A stretch of 64,000 nucleotides of DNA from assembly GCA_022592435.1 (NCBI GenBank), contig JABYQS010000163.1, positions 16,070 to 80,069 of the forward strand. The letters are read 5' to 3'. The first letter of the stretch is position 1. Each line of letters opens with the position of its first letter. A program made the translations under genes and the position numbers. Source of the stretch: Cerioporus squamosus. Lineage: Eukaryota > Basidiomycota > Agaricomycetes > Polyporales > Polyporaceae. The notes under the pieces were generated by a model, which saw only the letters and a program-made list of their open reading frames with translations, had not been told where the DNA came from and did no database searches. This document shows, in pieces, positions 32,501 to 45,800 of the stretch.

Positions 32501-35500
32501 CATATCCAAGTCCGCCGTCGACGTAGACGTCGAGCCCTGCGGCGAGGGCTTGCCCCCAAACTTGAAGTCGCGCCTGAGGTGTCCGTCCGAGGGCTTCGAT
32601 CGCATCGAAGCAAAGGACGTCGCGTGCGACATCGGGGGATAGACACGGCACTCGTCCTCCAGCTCGCGGATCATCATGCTGATATCCTGCGACTGCACCT
32701 GGGAGTAGCCAGAGTCGCGATTGTCGTTCTCGCCAGTCCCGTCCGACCCGCCATACATCGACGCCGTCTCCTCCATGTTCGAGTTCGAGAAGCTCTGGGG
32801 CACGTCCTCGGCGGGCGGCGGGCGCAGGCTCAAGTTCTTCGGGAGCGCAGGGACGGGCGGGACGAGCGAGCTGTCCGAGTCCGCGATCCCAAAGTCAAAG
32901 CCGAGCTCGATGCGCGCCGGGGTCTTGAATGCCGTCTCCAGCTGCTCCACGAAGCTCGCGCGGTCGGAGCCGCCAGATTCGTTCAGCTTCCTGAGCTCGC
33001 CCGTGAAATCGAACGACTTCTTCGTGTCGTCCTCGGACAGTGCGTTGGGGCCGGTGTGTTCGCCATCGTCGAGCTCCGCCTGGTTCGCCTCAGTGTCGAA
33101 GAGCTGAGCCTGGAAGACCGGGACCTCGGGTTGTGCCTCAGCCAGCTGGCCCACCTCTGGCTCCGGAACTGGCAGCGCCGTCTTGGGAGGGGAGCCAGGC
33201 GAGGGCGGCGGCCTAAACGAGAGCGTATCGTCGAAGGGGGTGAGCGGACGAGTGAACTCCTCGTCAGACTGTCCAGAGAGGATGACCTGCAGCTCGTCGG
33301 GGATGTCCGAGTCAGGGTCCTCGGGATCGACCTCTGGCTCAGTGGAACCGCCCAGCGTGCCACACAGGCCCAAGCCCTTGCGCGCCTCCTTGGTAATCGG
33401 CACACCCATCCTGCGCAGGCTGCCCATGCTGCCCTTGCTGTTCATCGGCACGAGCTGGGAGACTTTGCGAGCGTGGCCGCCGACCCTGCTGAACACGGGT
33501 GTCGGAGACGGCTGTGCCTCACCGTCGTCATTCGACAGCTTCAGACCGACCTTCGAGGGGCGCGAGCCGAACGTGCGCGAGGAAGGCGCGGCTACCTCAG
33601 TAGTGACAGGAGGCGTAGCGCTGCGCGAAGCCGGGGAGGACGCCAGGAGGGATGCCTTCGACCTCGTGTTTGCCGGCCGAAGCGGCTGGAACACCGGGGG
33701 CGGGTCCGCAGGGGACGGAGTGAGCGTGCGCTTGTGCGTCAGGTGCGACGCGGGCTTGGGCTTGACGAGCGGCTTGCGCGGCGACACCTTCCAGTCGAGC
33801 TCGGTCCACGGCGCGATCTGCTGGCCGACGAGCTCGGCGGCCTTGGAGAGCGTCTGCGACGTCTTCATGGTTAGCTTGGGCGGCACGGCGGACGACTGCG
33901 ACTTCGCGTATGGGCGAAGGGACGCAATCGACGCGGTGCTCTCGCGAAGCTCTCCTTTGAGCGGGCTGCCGTAGCGCATGGCGCGAGCCTTGAGGGGGCT
34001 CTCCTGCTGGGTCGGCTGGAAAGGAGACAGCGCCAGCGGCGTGTTGTTCGTGCTCGAAGGGGTAGCCTCTAGGTCCAAGCGGTTGATGAGGGAAGCCAAG
34101 TCGTTCGTCGCCTGGTCGAGAAGCGACAGCATCACTACAGATGAACACGACGTTGAGTCAGTAAGATACTGCGGGAGTCAATACGCTTCAGCCTACCATC
34201 GCCTTCGCTGTTTTCGCAGATGGCTTGAGGACGCGGGCGTCCGAGCATCTGCTCAGACATGGGCCGGGGACGAGCACGCTTGTTGGGTGTCTCGTTCAGG
34301 CTCACCTCCTCAGGCGGGTTGCGTTCGACTTCGTCGTCCGTAGGCGCAGAGTGGCCGTCCGCAGTCGCTTCCTCGACCCTCACAAGCGGATGTTCCACGA
34401 GCGAGGCAGGGGGCGAGAGCGAGGCGGTGGAGTCGCGCTGCTGACCTTGCATCTGAGTCTCGGGGAAAATCTCCGAAATCGGCGTGCGACGACGAGAGTC
34501 AGAAGACCTGCGGCTCTCGCGTTTGGTCTTGGTGTTGTCCTTCTCCTCGGTTTCTCGACGCGTCCGGCGCTCATGGCGCTGCATCTCCTTGACAGACTTC
34601 AGCCCCGCCTCATCCCAGCGAACAGAGGCGACGGAGCTCGAAGAGGAGCGCGGAGAACGCCCACCAGAGTAGGTGGATATGCCAGACGCAGTCGATGGTG
34701 GACGAAGCGAGGAGCCGCTCGACAGAATCGAGGACGGTCGGCCTGCGCGTTCATGATCAGGTGCGCCGAGTCGACAGACAGCCGTTGCGGGGCCTGAGGG
34801 ATCCCGGCAGAGGAGCCAGCGCTCGAACCCGACCCGTCGCGGACAGTCGAGAGACGCATGGTGGACGGGAGACCAAGGCCGAGCCCGCTCTGCTTCTTGC
34901 GCGTGAGCGTGCGCGCGCCGTCCTCGGTCTTGACGGGGGCGGGGCTGCCCTGAGTGCTGAGCGCGCCCGCTTCGAAGCTACTACCAGAGTAGCGGATCGT
35001 CTTCTCCTTCTCCTTCTCTTTCTCCCTCTCTCTACTTTCCTTCTCCTTCGGCTTCTCCTTGTCCTTTTTCTTCTTTTTCTTCGTCTCGCCTTTCTCCTTC
35101 GTCTTTCTCTCGTCCTTCTCCTTCTCCTTGACCTTCTTCTCGTCCTTCGTCTTCGTCTTTGTGGTCTCCGTGGCGGCGGGACCTGCGTTGCCTTCCTTGT
35201 CGTTCGATAGCTGAGCCCAACTGGCCATCCGCGCGAGTGAACGCATCGAGCGAATCGCGCGGACAGCGATGGATCCCGTTGGCGGCCCATCCGCAGTGAG
35301 AAGGCCGGTCGACATCGGCACGTTCTCGCCATCGTCGTCGGCGGGAGTGGTGGTGACTACCGGAACCTCGAGCAGCGTCTTGACAGACGACACCGTGCCC
35401 TGCTTCTGAGGCTGTGCGGCGGGGCTGTTCAGGAGGATCCCGGAGTCGAGCGAGTTGAAGCGGGCGCGGCCCTCGAACGGCTTCGCGGGCTCGGGAGCTA

Positions 35501-36223
35501 GAAACGCAGCGTGTAAGTCGAATTGTTGCGCAGCAAAGCGACAGACGAAACGTACTCTTCGATCGGGCAGGGGCTTTCTGTTCCTTGTCCTTGCCCTTCG
35601 AGTCCTTCCGACCACGCCCGATGCTCCACCACTTCTGGTTCTGGTTCTCGTCGCTCTTGACCTTGAGCAGGTTCTCCGAGGGCGCGGACTTTAGCTGCTC
35701 CTGAGACGCGGAATATTCGTGACTTCACCGAGCGCGCCCCACTTCATGCCGTCCAGCCCGAGCCGCGACTTCTTCTTCTTGACCACCACGATCTCGCCCA
35801 TGTCGGGGTCGTCGGCCTGGTCGACATAGATCTCGAACCCGCCGCGGCCGGTGGAGGGCGCGCCCCCGACGCGGCGAACGACGTCGGAGAAATCCTTGCT
35901 GGCCTTCTCCTTGGTCTTGCCGGAGGTCAACAGGCTGAGCTTGGACTTCTTGGGAACAAGGCGCTTTCGAGGCGCCTCTGACTCGGCTTTGGGCGCTAGG
36001 GGAGACGAAGCGAAGGGGGCGACGGACACGAACGACGAGCTGTTACTGGCGAACGAAGTGCTTGCATCGCCTGCGGAGCCGGCCGCGACGGAGTTGCGGA
36101 GATGAGACGGATGGTTGGGACGGGGTGGGAAGGGGTGTCTGAAGACGGGAGAGGAGACGGAGCACGGGAGAAGGACGAGTTGGGAGCGGGTGCGCGAGAC
36201 AGGAGAGGTAGCGTGTTACGCAT
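29584..36223 (-). CDS. Very long, mostly disordered hypothetical protein (two or three apparent -1 frame breaks)
   Basis: Roughly 1,900 residues in several exons, read from about 36223 down to TGA at 29584-29586. The largest exon covers 34122-31265. Landmarks in order: KKSKLSLLTSGKTKEKASKD; a Lys/Glu run (KKKKKKDKEKPKEKE) near 35050; VRWDEAGLKSVKEMQRHERR; SLLDQATNDLASLINRLDLE; MLGGGHVRRRSISSVVEASP; SVYETIQEEASVL; and the C-terminus LRINRPRPRGRPTPARV. The middle is Ser/Asp/Pro-rich. I do not recognise a family; it reads like a conserved basidiomycete scaffold or cell-polarity type protein. The frame drops by one base near 35711 (VTNIP to ASQEQLKS) and near 34738 (NAQADRP to SSILSSGSS), and the first exon joins out of frame near 36085. 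No intron explains these. Confidence 0.7.
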
Positions 36224-37516
36224 CTTCTATGCTCGTATATCTCGTGATGATGATTCGTGAATGGAATGGGAACCGTGTTGAGTCGTACAACAGTCGTGCT
36301 TGGTGCGTTGGTCGCGTTAATCGTTAGTATAATGAGATGATATGAGATGAGACGGAAGTATGTGCGGTCGTGATATGTACGTGAGGGGGATGCCTTGACG
36401 TGTCGGAACCGGAAGGTCGTGGACTCGTAGGATCGTTACTTGACGTTGTTGCGTGATGCGTGCTGTTCGTTGCTTGAGTTGGCTACTTACCACTGCCCGC
36501 GACGGTGAGCAGCAGAGACGGGCACCACGGACGGGTGTGCTCACCTTGCTACGTTTGCAAGGTCGCTTTGCCAACTAATCACCTCCACCGCACCCCGGGG
36601 AAACGAGACACCTGAGACCGAAGGAAGAACCTTGGACTGAGAGGATCGGACGCGTCGACGAGGAGCAAGAGAAGCTGGAGACCGCACACGCGCTGGGCAT
36701 CGAAAGCCGAACATGGATCAACACCGCCCTTTGGCTCTGTGGGCGGCCCTGAGAATGCAACCGCGTATCGCCATAACACCCCACAACAACGCGTTCGTCA
36801 CGGGATCGTGTTCCCCGCGCCAGTGCTCTCCTCCAGCGCCTATAGGCTCGCCGAGTAAACCACCATGCGCGGCCGCAGACTCCCCAGACAACACTGGTTC
36901 GACTTTGATAGCTTCTTCCTTTCCGGTGGGACTGCCGGAGAAGCTGGCCTCCCCCGCGATATCCTCCTCCTTACGTTACCTACTCCTCAAGAACGCTGAC
37001 TCGAGCTCGGCGACAGCAACGCATGGAAACATATCTCCTACATACTCTCAACTGGCGACGAGCAGTCCGACGGAGATGATAACAGAGCTGTCGCGGTGAC
37101 AGGCCACCTCGAACCAGAGACCTTGGTCATGACGGCAGTCGTCTCACGATCACGGTGCACGTCTTCAATTTCCAACCATGTCATGCCAGAAGACATGCGC
37201 TTGCAGGACGATGAAGAAGACGATGGGGTGGACGATGGGTTGGAAGCGAAATGACCTCAAGCACCGTTGTCGTTGTACATCCGCCTGCCATCCTTGCCAT
37301 CTTCGTATCATACTGTACTATGAATCCCATACCAACGGGAGCTGTGTACTCACCTTACCTGCTCTTTTCATGCGCTCCGGAATGCTCCATCGGCCGAAGA
37401 ACACGAGGACGTGACACAGCGGGGCCTCAGAGAACATCATGCGACATGTCTGACTGAACGAACGACAACACTCCATCTACACACAGACGCTGCTTATCCG
37501 ACGCAAGCCAAACCCT
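36224..37516. other. Intergenic region
   Basis: About 1.3 kb holding the promoter of the long minus-strand gene and the 3' flank of the next one. A plus-strand ATG frame at 36713-37099 (128 codons, Ser/Pro-rich) is open but has no splice or family support. Confidence 0.4.
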
Positions 37517-39075
37517 CTAATGCGCCTCACCCACAGGCGACACAACCACCTCCTGCTCCTTCTCCTTCTCCGGGACCGGCGGCACGACAACCATACCCTC
37601 CTTCTCGGGCACAGGCGGCGCAGGCGTCCTAATCTCCTTCAGACCCTCCACCACCGTCGCCATCTTCCCCACCTTCCACTCCCCGCCCCACCCCTGCCTC
37701 CTCTCCCGCCTGATCGTGCGCGGCGTCGCCGGGACACGCGCACCCGAGCGCCGGCTGTAGCTGTGCGTGCGGCGCACGTACCCCTGCGCGCTCACGCGGT
37801 ACGTCCCGCGCACCCAATACGGGACGCGGGGGGAGCGGACCTTCCACGCGGACGGGAGCGGGGTCGTCGGACTGAGGTCAGACTGAGGGAGCGAGGGGTC
37901 AAGAGGGGTGGCGAGCGGCTGCATGGCGGTGAGTATCGCGGCACGCGCGCGAGCCTCCTTCTGCTGCTTCTGCAGAGGGGCGTCCTCGTCCGCGGGGGTC
38001 TCGGGCAGGTCCACGGAGCGTTTGGAGGGCAGGTTGAGAACAAGGGTGTAGGACATGCGCCAGGACACCCCCGACGCGGCCGAGCGTGACTCTACCTGTA
38101 CGTTGGGCGTGCGGGGAGAGGGGACGTTGATCATGAGCGTGTAGTGCGCCGGTCGGTCGGCAGTCGAGCACACGGACGCGGAGTGGGGGACAATGTAGCT
38201 CGTGCGTGCGGTGGGCGTCATGGACCCCGCGCTCTGGAGGCTCCGCCGCTGCACGCACGAGAGCGATGAGCTACGGCGGCGGCTCTTGACGCTGCAGGCG
38301 GTATACGCGCTTTGAGGGTCGGTCACGACCGAGCACGCAGTGTACACGTCCGAGTCACGGGACATGCACCTGGACTTGGTCGCGATCCGGTACAGGTCCA
38401 GGTAGGAGTTGACATTGTCGACGTGCTGGGCACTCTGGGCAAACGAAGGGAGCTCCTCGACGATCGTGTCCCGGAAAGCACGCGACACGCGCGCAAGTCG
38501 GCGGAGACCGTGGTACCGCTCTTCGCGCATGTCCGAAGTCTCGATGGGTGAGAAGGGCGAGAGTGGAGAAAGCGGGCTCAGGAAGCCGGGTCTGCATCGT
38601 CCGCGCAGTCAGTTCACATGTCCTCTTGTTCCACGACTGGCGTACGTACCGGTTGTAGTTGAACGGAGAGCGAGGGCTGGCCTCTGACCGCCACACTGGC
38701 GAGGCAAGGTCCAACGAATAGGGAACTGCCTTGCGTGGCCGCACGATGGGGACCTCCAACATACCAGCACTGGGCACAGGAGTAGAAGGCCGCGCAGTCG
38801 GGGCAAGGTGTAACGCAGCACAGGTGCAGCAGGTGCTTTTGCCTTCGCCTTCTCCTTCCGCCCCTTCTTCCCGCGCTTCTCCTGGGTACTCCGGCTCACT
38901 ACGTCGGCCCTCGGGACGCTGGGACGACGTCGATGACGGGCATCTCACCAAGGACTTGGCCGACCTTCTTGCTCGATTTCTCGAGCCGGATGCGCTGCTC
39001 CGGGCGAAGCTTGTGCAGGATGGGGTTGAGACTGCGAGAGCCATGGGCGATGTACTCGGCAGTTCTAGTGAACAT
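37517..39075 (-). CDS. Ser/Arg-rich hypothetical protein (N-terminal part uncertain)
   Basis: The second exon, 38591-37517, is solid and ends in TAG. It reads FLSPLSPLSPFSPIETSDMR, HGLRRLARVSRAFRDTIVEE, then NSYLDLYRIATKSR and a Ser/Pro-rich tail with VPPVPEKEKEQEVVVSP. An intron (38649-38592, gtacgt..gatgcag) joins it to SPFNYNR. Upstream the start is probably ATG 39075 (MFTRTAEYIAHGSRSLNPIL). Between about 38930 and 38800 the coding text moves through three frames (MPVIDVV, then STQEKRGKKGRKEKAKAK, then LEVPIVRPRKAVPYSLDL), each step equal to one missing base or an unusual short intron. Function is unknown. The style resembles the neighbouring long disordered gene, but no shared domain was seen. 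Confidence 0.6.
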
Positions 39076-39567
39076 CTCAGAGTGAGTCTTGTAGGGAGCG
39101 AGAGAGACCAAATGGATGGATGAAGAGCGACCGAGAGCAAAGAACAGCGAGTCGAGAGAAGATGGAAAAGTAAGGACCTGCCCAGGAATTAGAACGTACA
39201 AGTCGTGAACGTGAACGTCGACCAGGACGTGAGGACGTCCAGCAGCAACGCGCGACTCTTATATGCCGTTGCTGTTGATCCTGCCTCCAGGTAACGTCGG
39301 AGAGTCGGGGCGTGTTTCCAACCCGTGCATAGGTTTCGAGCTCGCCATCACCATCAGTGATGCCCGAGCTGTTGAGCTAATGCGCGAACTTGAGGATCGA
39401 CATGAGTGCCAAGTGAGATTCCACGGTCATGCTGTAGATGACTGACAAAGTGGTGGACGGGGTAGCGGCCAAGCTCGTCGTAGAGGACAACAAGAACTCG
39501 GGATGAGGACGCGACTTGCAAGGGTCGCATACTCACATCATGACCATGACTACAGCAACGACAGGTA
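39076..39567. other. Intergenic region upstream of two features
   Basis: Promoter side of the gene starting at 39075 and 5' flank of the tRNA-Glu at 39568. Nothing specific recognised. Confidence 0.4.
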
Positions 39568-39639
39568 TCCGATATGGTGTAGTGGCTAACATTATCGCCT
39601 CTCACGCGATAGCCCGGGGTTCGATTCCCCGTGTCGGAA
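39568..39639 (+). tRNA. tRNA-Glu (CTC)
   Basis: 72 nt, identical to the copies at 1133-1204 and 2391-2462, with intact acceptor, anticodon and T stems. A T5 run occurs about 20 nt downstream. It lies just past the 3' end of the convergent GCN2 gene. Confidence 0.95.
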
Positions 39640-39829
39640 TTGTCATTCATGAAGCGATGTTTTTGGACCTGCGGTCCAGTGGACAACATCTCGATTCTCA
39701 CCCTCATGTGGCATTTTACAGCTGGTACAAAAGACTCGAGTGTCATTGCTGAGAAAACCATTCAGGACGGAAACCATATCGGTGCAATACATACGAATAT
39801 ATCGGGGAGGGTGATGCTACAGGGAAGTC

Positions 39830-42800
39830 CTATCCTAGTGTGAGTAATGCGATGCGATCTTGACGAATACCATATAGTAGAACATAACGATGTCCATCCG
39901 CCTTCTGCCGCAGCACTGCGTCGCGGATCTGTTGCGCGTATCCAGCATGTTGCGTCGGAAGGCCTGCCGAGATTGTCCGTAACGCTTCGTCGCTTGTGAG
40001 CCAGTTCGTGTTCTTCGCCATCTCGTCGAAGACCGCCGTCGACACCTCGACTGCGATAGTCCGTACGGTGGGGAGTGCAGTCTTCAGTGCTGCCGCGCTG
40101 TCGTAAGCTGTGAAGGGAACACACGCGTCAGCTCGTGCAGGAAGGCCTATACAACCCGCCATACCCTTGTTGCTGTAGAGACCTTTCGTCCCCTTCCGCT
40201 GCTTCTTCAGGTCGTTCGGAAGAACGACGATCGTCTCCGCCGAAGGGACGGCCTCCTTAGGCAAGGACTGAATCTGCGAGCTTTCCACAGAGGTTTGTCC
40301 GCCAGACAGAGTGGCATCATATCGCTTCTGCTCCGCAATGTGATGCTGCAGGAAGGACACGAGCTCTGGCAAGGGTACTGTCACGGACGAACCTGGTTAG
40401 TGCATGGACGTAGCAGGTGCGTTGAAGACATACCTTCCGTCTCCGTGCCACGGAGGACACTCTTGACCTTGTATACCGGGGTTGAACCGGCGCGGGGCTT
40501 TGCGTGGACGATGAACCTGCAGAAGGCACATCAGCATCCATGCCAATGCAGGTGAACCAGGAGGCCTACAAGATACCCTCTGTCCTACAAAGGTCGAGAT
40601 ACTCCTCGGTCTCCTCGTCCTTGAACACCGCTTCGTACATCACGTCTGCGCTGATGTTGTGCTTCCACAGCATAGATGCGATCTCCAGCCGCTCGGCCAA
40701 GAAACCGGGTTGATAGGAGACAACGTAGACGTCGCACCGACGAGGGCACCAATAACCGAACGACTTCTGCTCCTTCAGGTTCTCCTGAGACTCCAGGTAC
40801 GAATTTTGAAGCTGCGCCAGTGTAGTGGTGATCTTCTCGACGTAGATCTGGAGCGCCATGGCGACCTTCGGAATGGGATTGGCGGTCGGGGTCGTGAACC
40901 GGCGGATGACATGGTCGTAGCTAGACGAACAGTCAGTCCTCAGACTGAAGAGAGGATAATGATGTCCCTACCGTCCTCCTGCAGCCAGGACATCGGTACG
41001 CTTAGTCTTCCGCACGGCCATATAACATACCCCGTTGGCGAAGTATGAGTTCCGATGGCCAAGGAGCAATGGGTCAATCTGGATAGGTCGCGTGACACCG
41101 GACAGCTGCGCGAATTGCAGGGTGCTCCTGATCTCCTGGATGTACGGATCGAGCAGGGTACGCATGAAGGCCGAACTCTTCTCTAGGCGGTCCGCAAACT
41201 CGTCGATGGTGTCATCTGTAAAGCATGTTAAGTGCAATGCTTCAACCAGTGACACGAAGTCTCGTACACGTTGCCGCTAACACCTCGAGCTCGTCAATGA
41301 CTGAACGTGAGACGCCTTTGAGCTTGAAGTTGTTGCGCTTCTGGGATTTGCTCGACTTGGTATTGGTCAACATGTCGATGGTCTCGGCCCGCAAATCAGA
41401 TGGCACCCGCTCAAGGGCAGTCTCCAGTACTGCCAGGAAAATTAGTCATCACGAACGCAACGTAACTGATGTGGACCCACTCTTCGAATGCGAAATGACG
41501 AACATATAGTGCTGAGAGAGATCGCCGAAAATATCGAGACAGCTATTGACAATCGCGATACCTTCCGCCGCCCCGGCCGTTGGACCATTGACGAAGTCCG
41601 GCGTGATGATGTCGAAGACGGCAACCTTGGACGCCCTGGGATGCCCTGCCGTCAGGCTGGCGGAACAACATAAGCGTTTATTGTACCACGGCATGACTGC
41701 AAGTGGACGTACTTTGGACGATAGATGTCGCTGATGTGGTAGCGCTTGATTCGCTTGTACTCTGCGCGAGCTGCGGTACGGGCGAAAGCAGGCAAACCAT
41801 TGTGAGGCAGCGTCACGACCTCTCCATGTCGATCTAGGTACACGGCACGGTTGTGGTCGTCCTCGACTGGGTTTGTGACTGGCATGAGAAGAGGAGTCTC
41901 GGAGTCTATTGCGCCGTGGAGGTGGAAGAGCTGCTCTAGGTGGTTCATGACGAGCGAGTTGAGAGATACGTGCTCGGGAGGCTCTGCAGCTACATCATAG
42001 AGATAGGACCGAACAGGTTTCACAGGCTGACTGAAGAGGGTCGAGAGAACGGCGGGAAGGTGTGGAGAGTCGGCATTCGCTGTTGAAAGGGTTAGATGGA
42101 AGAGCGTATGCACAACGGTCAGCCTTACCAATCATCTTCAAAGCACTCATGACGTACTCATCCTCAACGCGAGGGGGGAGCAGTGGACTCTGAGACAGCT
42201 GCAGCGCGGTAGGTCGCCGGTCGGGATCGTGTTGCAGGAGCCAAGTGATGACTGTTCAGCGTGTCAACATCGTTCATATCCAGGTCAAGCGACTGAGATA
42301 GCAACTTACTCTGCTTCTGGCGGGTCCGCTTTGGATCCCAATCAGGTGGAAAGTTGATCGTAGGGAGCCGCAATTCAGGGAGGACCCTGCTGCGCTCAGA
42401 ATCGGTCTTGAAGTAGTAGTTCATCTCGAAGAACACAATCTGCAGCCAACCCGATGAGCAACAACCGTCGTCACACCTTCGTGGACGTCACTCACTCCGA
42501 GACTGTACATGTCCGCCTTCGCGCTGCTGACTTTGTTCTTCTTCGATTCCGACTTGTCCCTGCGCTTCATCTCAGGAGCCATATACAGGGTCGTGCCGAC
42601 ATCTGCCCCGCGTATAGTTAGCTGCATGAGAGTACGGCTGAGCTGGCTCAATGCTTACCCAGTGTGATCTCTTGATTCTCATAGTTCTCTCGAACCTTGT
42701 CTCCGGGGTCAATGGCCTCCATACTCTCCGTGGCGAGGCCGAAGTCTCCGACTGCGACAGCGTGAGCACCCAGATCATTTAACCAGTTGACGAGGCCTGA

Positions 42801-45800
42801 CCTTTGCAATCCCCCTTGGCATCTACACGAAGGTATCAGCTAAATCCCGTTATGAGGTATTTACGCACGAACCTACGAAGATGTTCGTAAGCTTGATATC
42901 CCGATGAAGCTTATGGGGTGTCAGCCAGAGTTGGATTAGACTAGATCAGACAGATAACGCTCACGATACCAAGGCTGGACATATGCACAAGGGCATCAAG
43001 GATCTGGTGGAAAAGGCGCCAAGCCTCGTCTTCCTCAAGACCCTCAGCGATACGCTTCGAACGCAATGTCAGCAACGATATTCAATTATATATGCGGTCA
43101 TAACGAACCTCTCGCAACGTCTGTCTCTCGACGAACTCCTGGATGGATATCAGCACCATGTGGCACATATTCGCAGACAACGTACCATCTGGATGTATAA
43201 CGTACGCCGAAGCGAAGGAGACGCCGATCGGCGGAACATGCTCCTGCCGTTCATGGGGATAGGGCGCGCCTGGCCCTGAAGATTGTTGACGGAAAGCGCG
43301 AAGGGGTCATCATCGTCCTCATCGACGTCGAAGAGTTCGTCGCTGCTATCGCTCGCATTCTGATCATCCTGCTGCGAGCTTGTCCGCGAGAAGTGTATGC
43401 TGGGGAACGTAGAGTGCCTACTGGTCCCGCCTATAGACCGGTCAAGGTCCTTCAGGTCGAACGTCGTGAAGTGCGCGTCATCGTCGGTCGACCGCTTCGG
43501 CTTCGACGTCAAGCCCTTCGTCTCGTCTGACCGGTCCGTCTTGTCTGTCCTGTCCGACTCTTCAGACTCCGAGCCGAGGTTGTTCGTGGGCAAGCCGTCG
43601 GAGGTCTCGACCCAGGTCGTGTAGTAGCGCACGATGAACCGGTGATTGAGGCGACTTAACGCACTGACCTCGCGGAAGATCTTGTCATTCCCGACGTCGC
43701 GGAGCTTTACCTTCTTGACTGCAGAGCCAGTGTCAGTGTAGAGTCAAGGTAAAATCCTGCTCCTTCAGGTACCCACCGGCGTAGATCCGGTTGTCAATCT
43801 TGTTCCTCGCCTTCACGACTTGCCCGAATCCACCACGTCCCTGGAGAACGTCAATCAGTTTGTGCGTAACACTCACGCCTTGTACACATACCAGAATCTC
43901 TAGCTCTTCCCAGTCTTCCTTCCATCTGCTGGCATGCCTCGCAGTCGGAGGCGCCATCCGAAAGTAATCCGTCTCGGGCGATCCCACAGCAAAGCCATTG
44001 ACAACCGGAGTCTTCGGCCCAGCAAATGGGATTGTCGGGGTGCGGTTCTGCGCCGGCGGTAGTGGGGGTGACGCCAAGTCCAGGAGTAGGCTCTGGCAAG
44101 TCACGTTCCCCTTCTTCGTCGGCGACAGCATAGCGCTGGCCTTGCCGGACAGGAAGACGGGGAGGCTCGCTGTAACATGATGAGATATCTGGCACGTAGG
44201 GCAGCTCGGACGACTTACACATGTGAAGTGCTATCTGTGGGTCAGGATATCTCTCCATGATGTCACGCCCGAGTAACATCTGCAACAGCACGACACCCGC
44301 AGAGTGGATGTCGCGGCCCTTCGTGTAGGTCAGCTTCGACTCAACCGGAGGCATCCTGAGGCGACTGATGAGCAAACTTGAAACTGTAGATCAGCGTAGC
44401 ACGTACCATCCCTCAGGAACGTTGTCTTCGTCCACCTTCGGGTCGGCGTTGAATCCAAAGGGATCCGAGCGATGCAGGTCAAGCAGCCGTACGTGGTAGC
44501 CTACCTTGAAGACCTTGACAATCTTGGTCGAGCTGGAGTCTTCCTTGGGTGCTAGACCGATGCACCTCAAGTTCAACCCTGCAGATGATACATACATAAG
44601 TTTGAGCGCAGCTAACAGTGCCACAGAACAGTTATACCTCGATGTACGATATCCGCATGGTGCACGGCCTGCAATGCGGACAGTATCTGGCTGAGGTACT
44701 CCTATAAGCCGTGTAGATGCGTGAGCGTCCCGATTGGTGGACGTACGAAGATACTGCCTACCTGTGCACGTTCCTCGCGAATGTGGTCCGTGTCCTCGAG
44801 CACGTCATGCAAGGTAACCGAAGGCCGCTGTTCTGTGAGGATCAACAGGCGAGGGGAAGAGTTGGCGCTGGGCGTCGTGAGTTTCGCTGCGAGGACGGAA
44901 AGAAGGTTCGGATGTCGGATGGAGGCGAGACGCTGTAGCTCGCTCTCTACCTGCTTGAGCTTCTTGAGACCCTGGTTGGTCGAGTAGTAGTGTGAGACGA
45001 ATGTAATAGCCAGCAGCTCCATCGGAAGACTCGTTAAAGGCTCGTCGCACACGGGGTCGGCCTGGTAGACCGTCCCCAAGCACTCCTGTCTTGGGTGGAA
45101 GAGCCGGACTTTGAAAAATGACTGGCCGCGCCACTTGATTTCTCGCTCGAACGACTCGACCGGAGTGGCGTCCTCGGTCATTGGCACCTCGGTCGCGTCG
45201 GACATGGCTCGTCTTCGGGCCTGCTGTAGACGTTCTCGCTCGACCTGCTGCCTTAGCGCATCCTCACGAATCTGCTCGTTCAGCTTCTCTGCATACTCGG
45301 CATCGCGGCGCTTCTTCTCTTCGGCCTCTTCGGCCTCACGCCTCCTCTTTGCCTGTGTCAGGGTCAGTGACAGCGATGAGTGTGATTTGATAGTATACGA
45401 CTCACTCGCTCTTCTTCAACGGCACGACGATTCATTTCCGTCGCGAGAGAGCCAACAACTTCGGCGGGTGGCTTGACGTTGGCGTCCAGCCAGTCCTTGG
45501 CGAAGCAGACGATCTGATATAAGGGCGTCAACCAAACAGATATATGCCGAGAGAACAAAAAAGCAAACAAACCTGGAAGACCATCTCCATGCCTTTCAAC
45601 TGCTGCGCTTCGTTGTGTATCGCATGATTCAGCTTCGTAATCTCATCAGGTCGTAGGCCGACAATAGGCTGTTGTATCGTGAATATGGGAGAGGCGCCGG
45701 TGGGATACGTCCGCGGGAACCTACAAGATACAATGAACTGCTCAGTTCCATGCCATAGCTGCAGGAGCAATGAAACAGATGGAAGGTAAATTCTAAACTC

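Noticed and set aside
32459..33874. A 471-codon open frame on the plus strand
   Set aside because: It lies fully antisense to the long minus-strand gene, is Arg-rich with no domain, and its openness follows from the GC-rich third positions of the opposite strand.
36713..37099. A 128-codon Ser/Pro-rich plus-strand frame
   Set aside because: It has an ATG and no stop but no splice sites, no homologue in the window and no motif; chance is likely at this GC content.
38800..38870. A MYND-like Cys cluster (CPDCAAFYSCAQC) on the minus strand
   Set aside because: It is in a frame that carries a stop just upstream and is not the frame continuing either flanking exon; judged coincidental.
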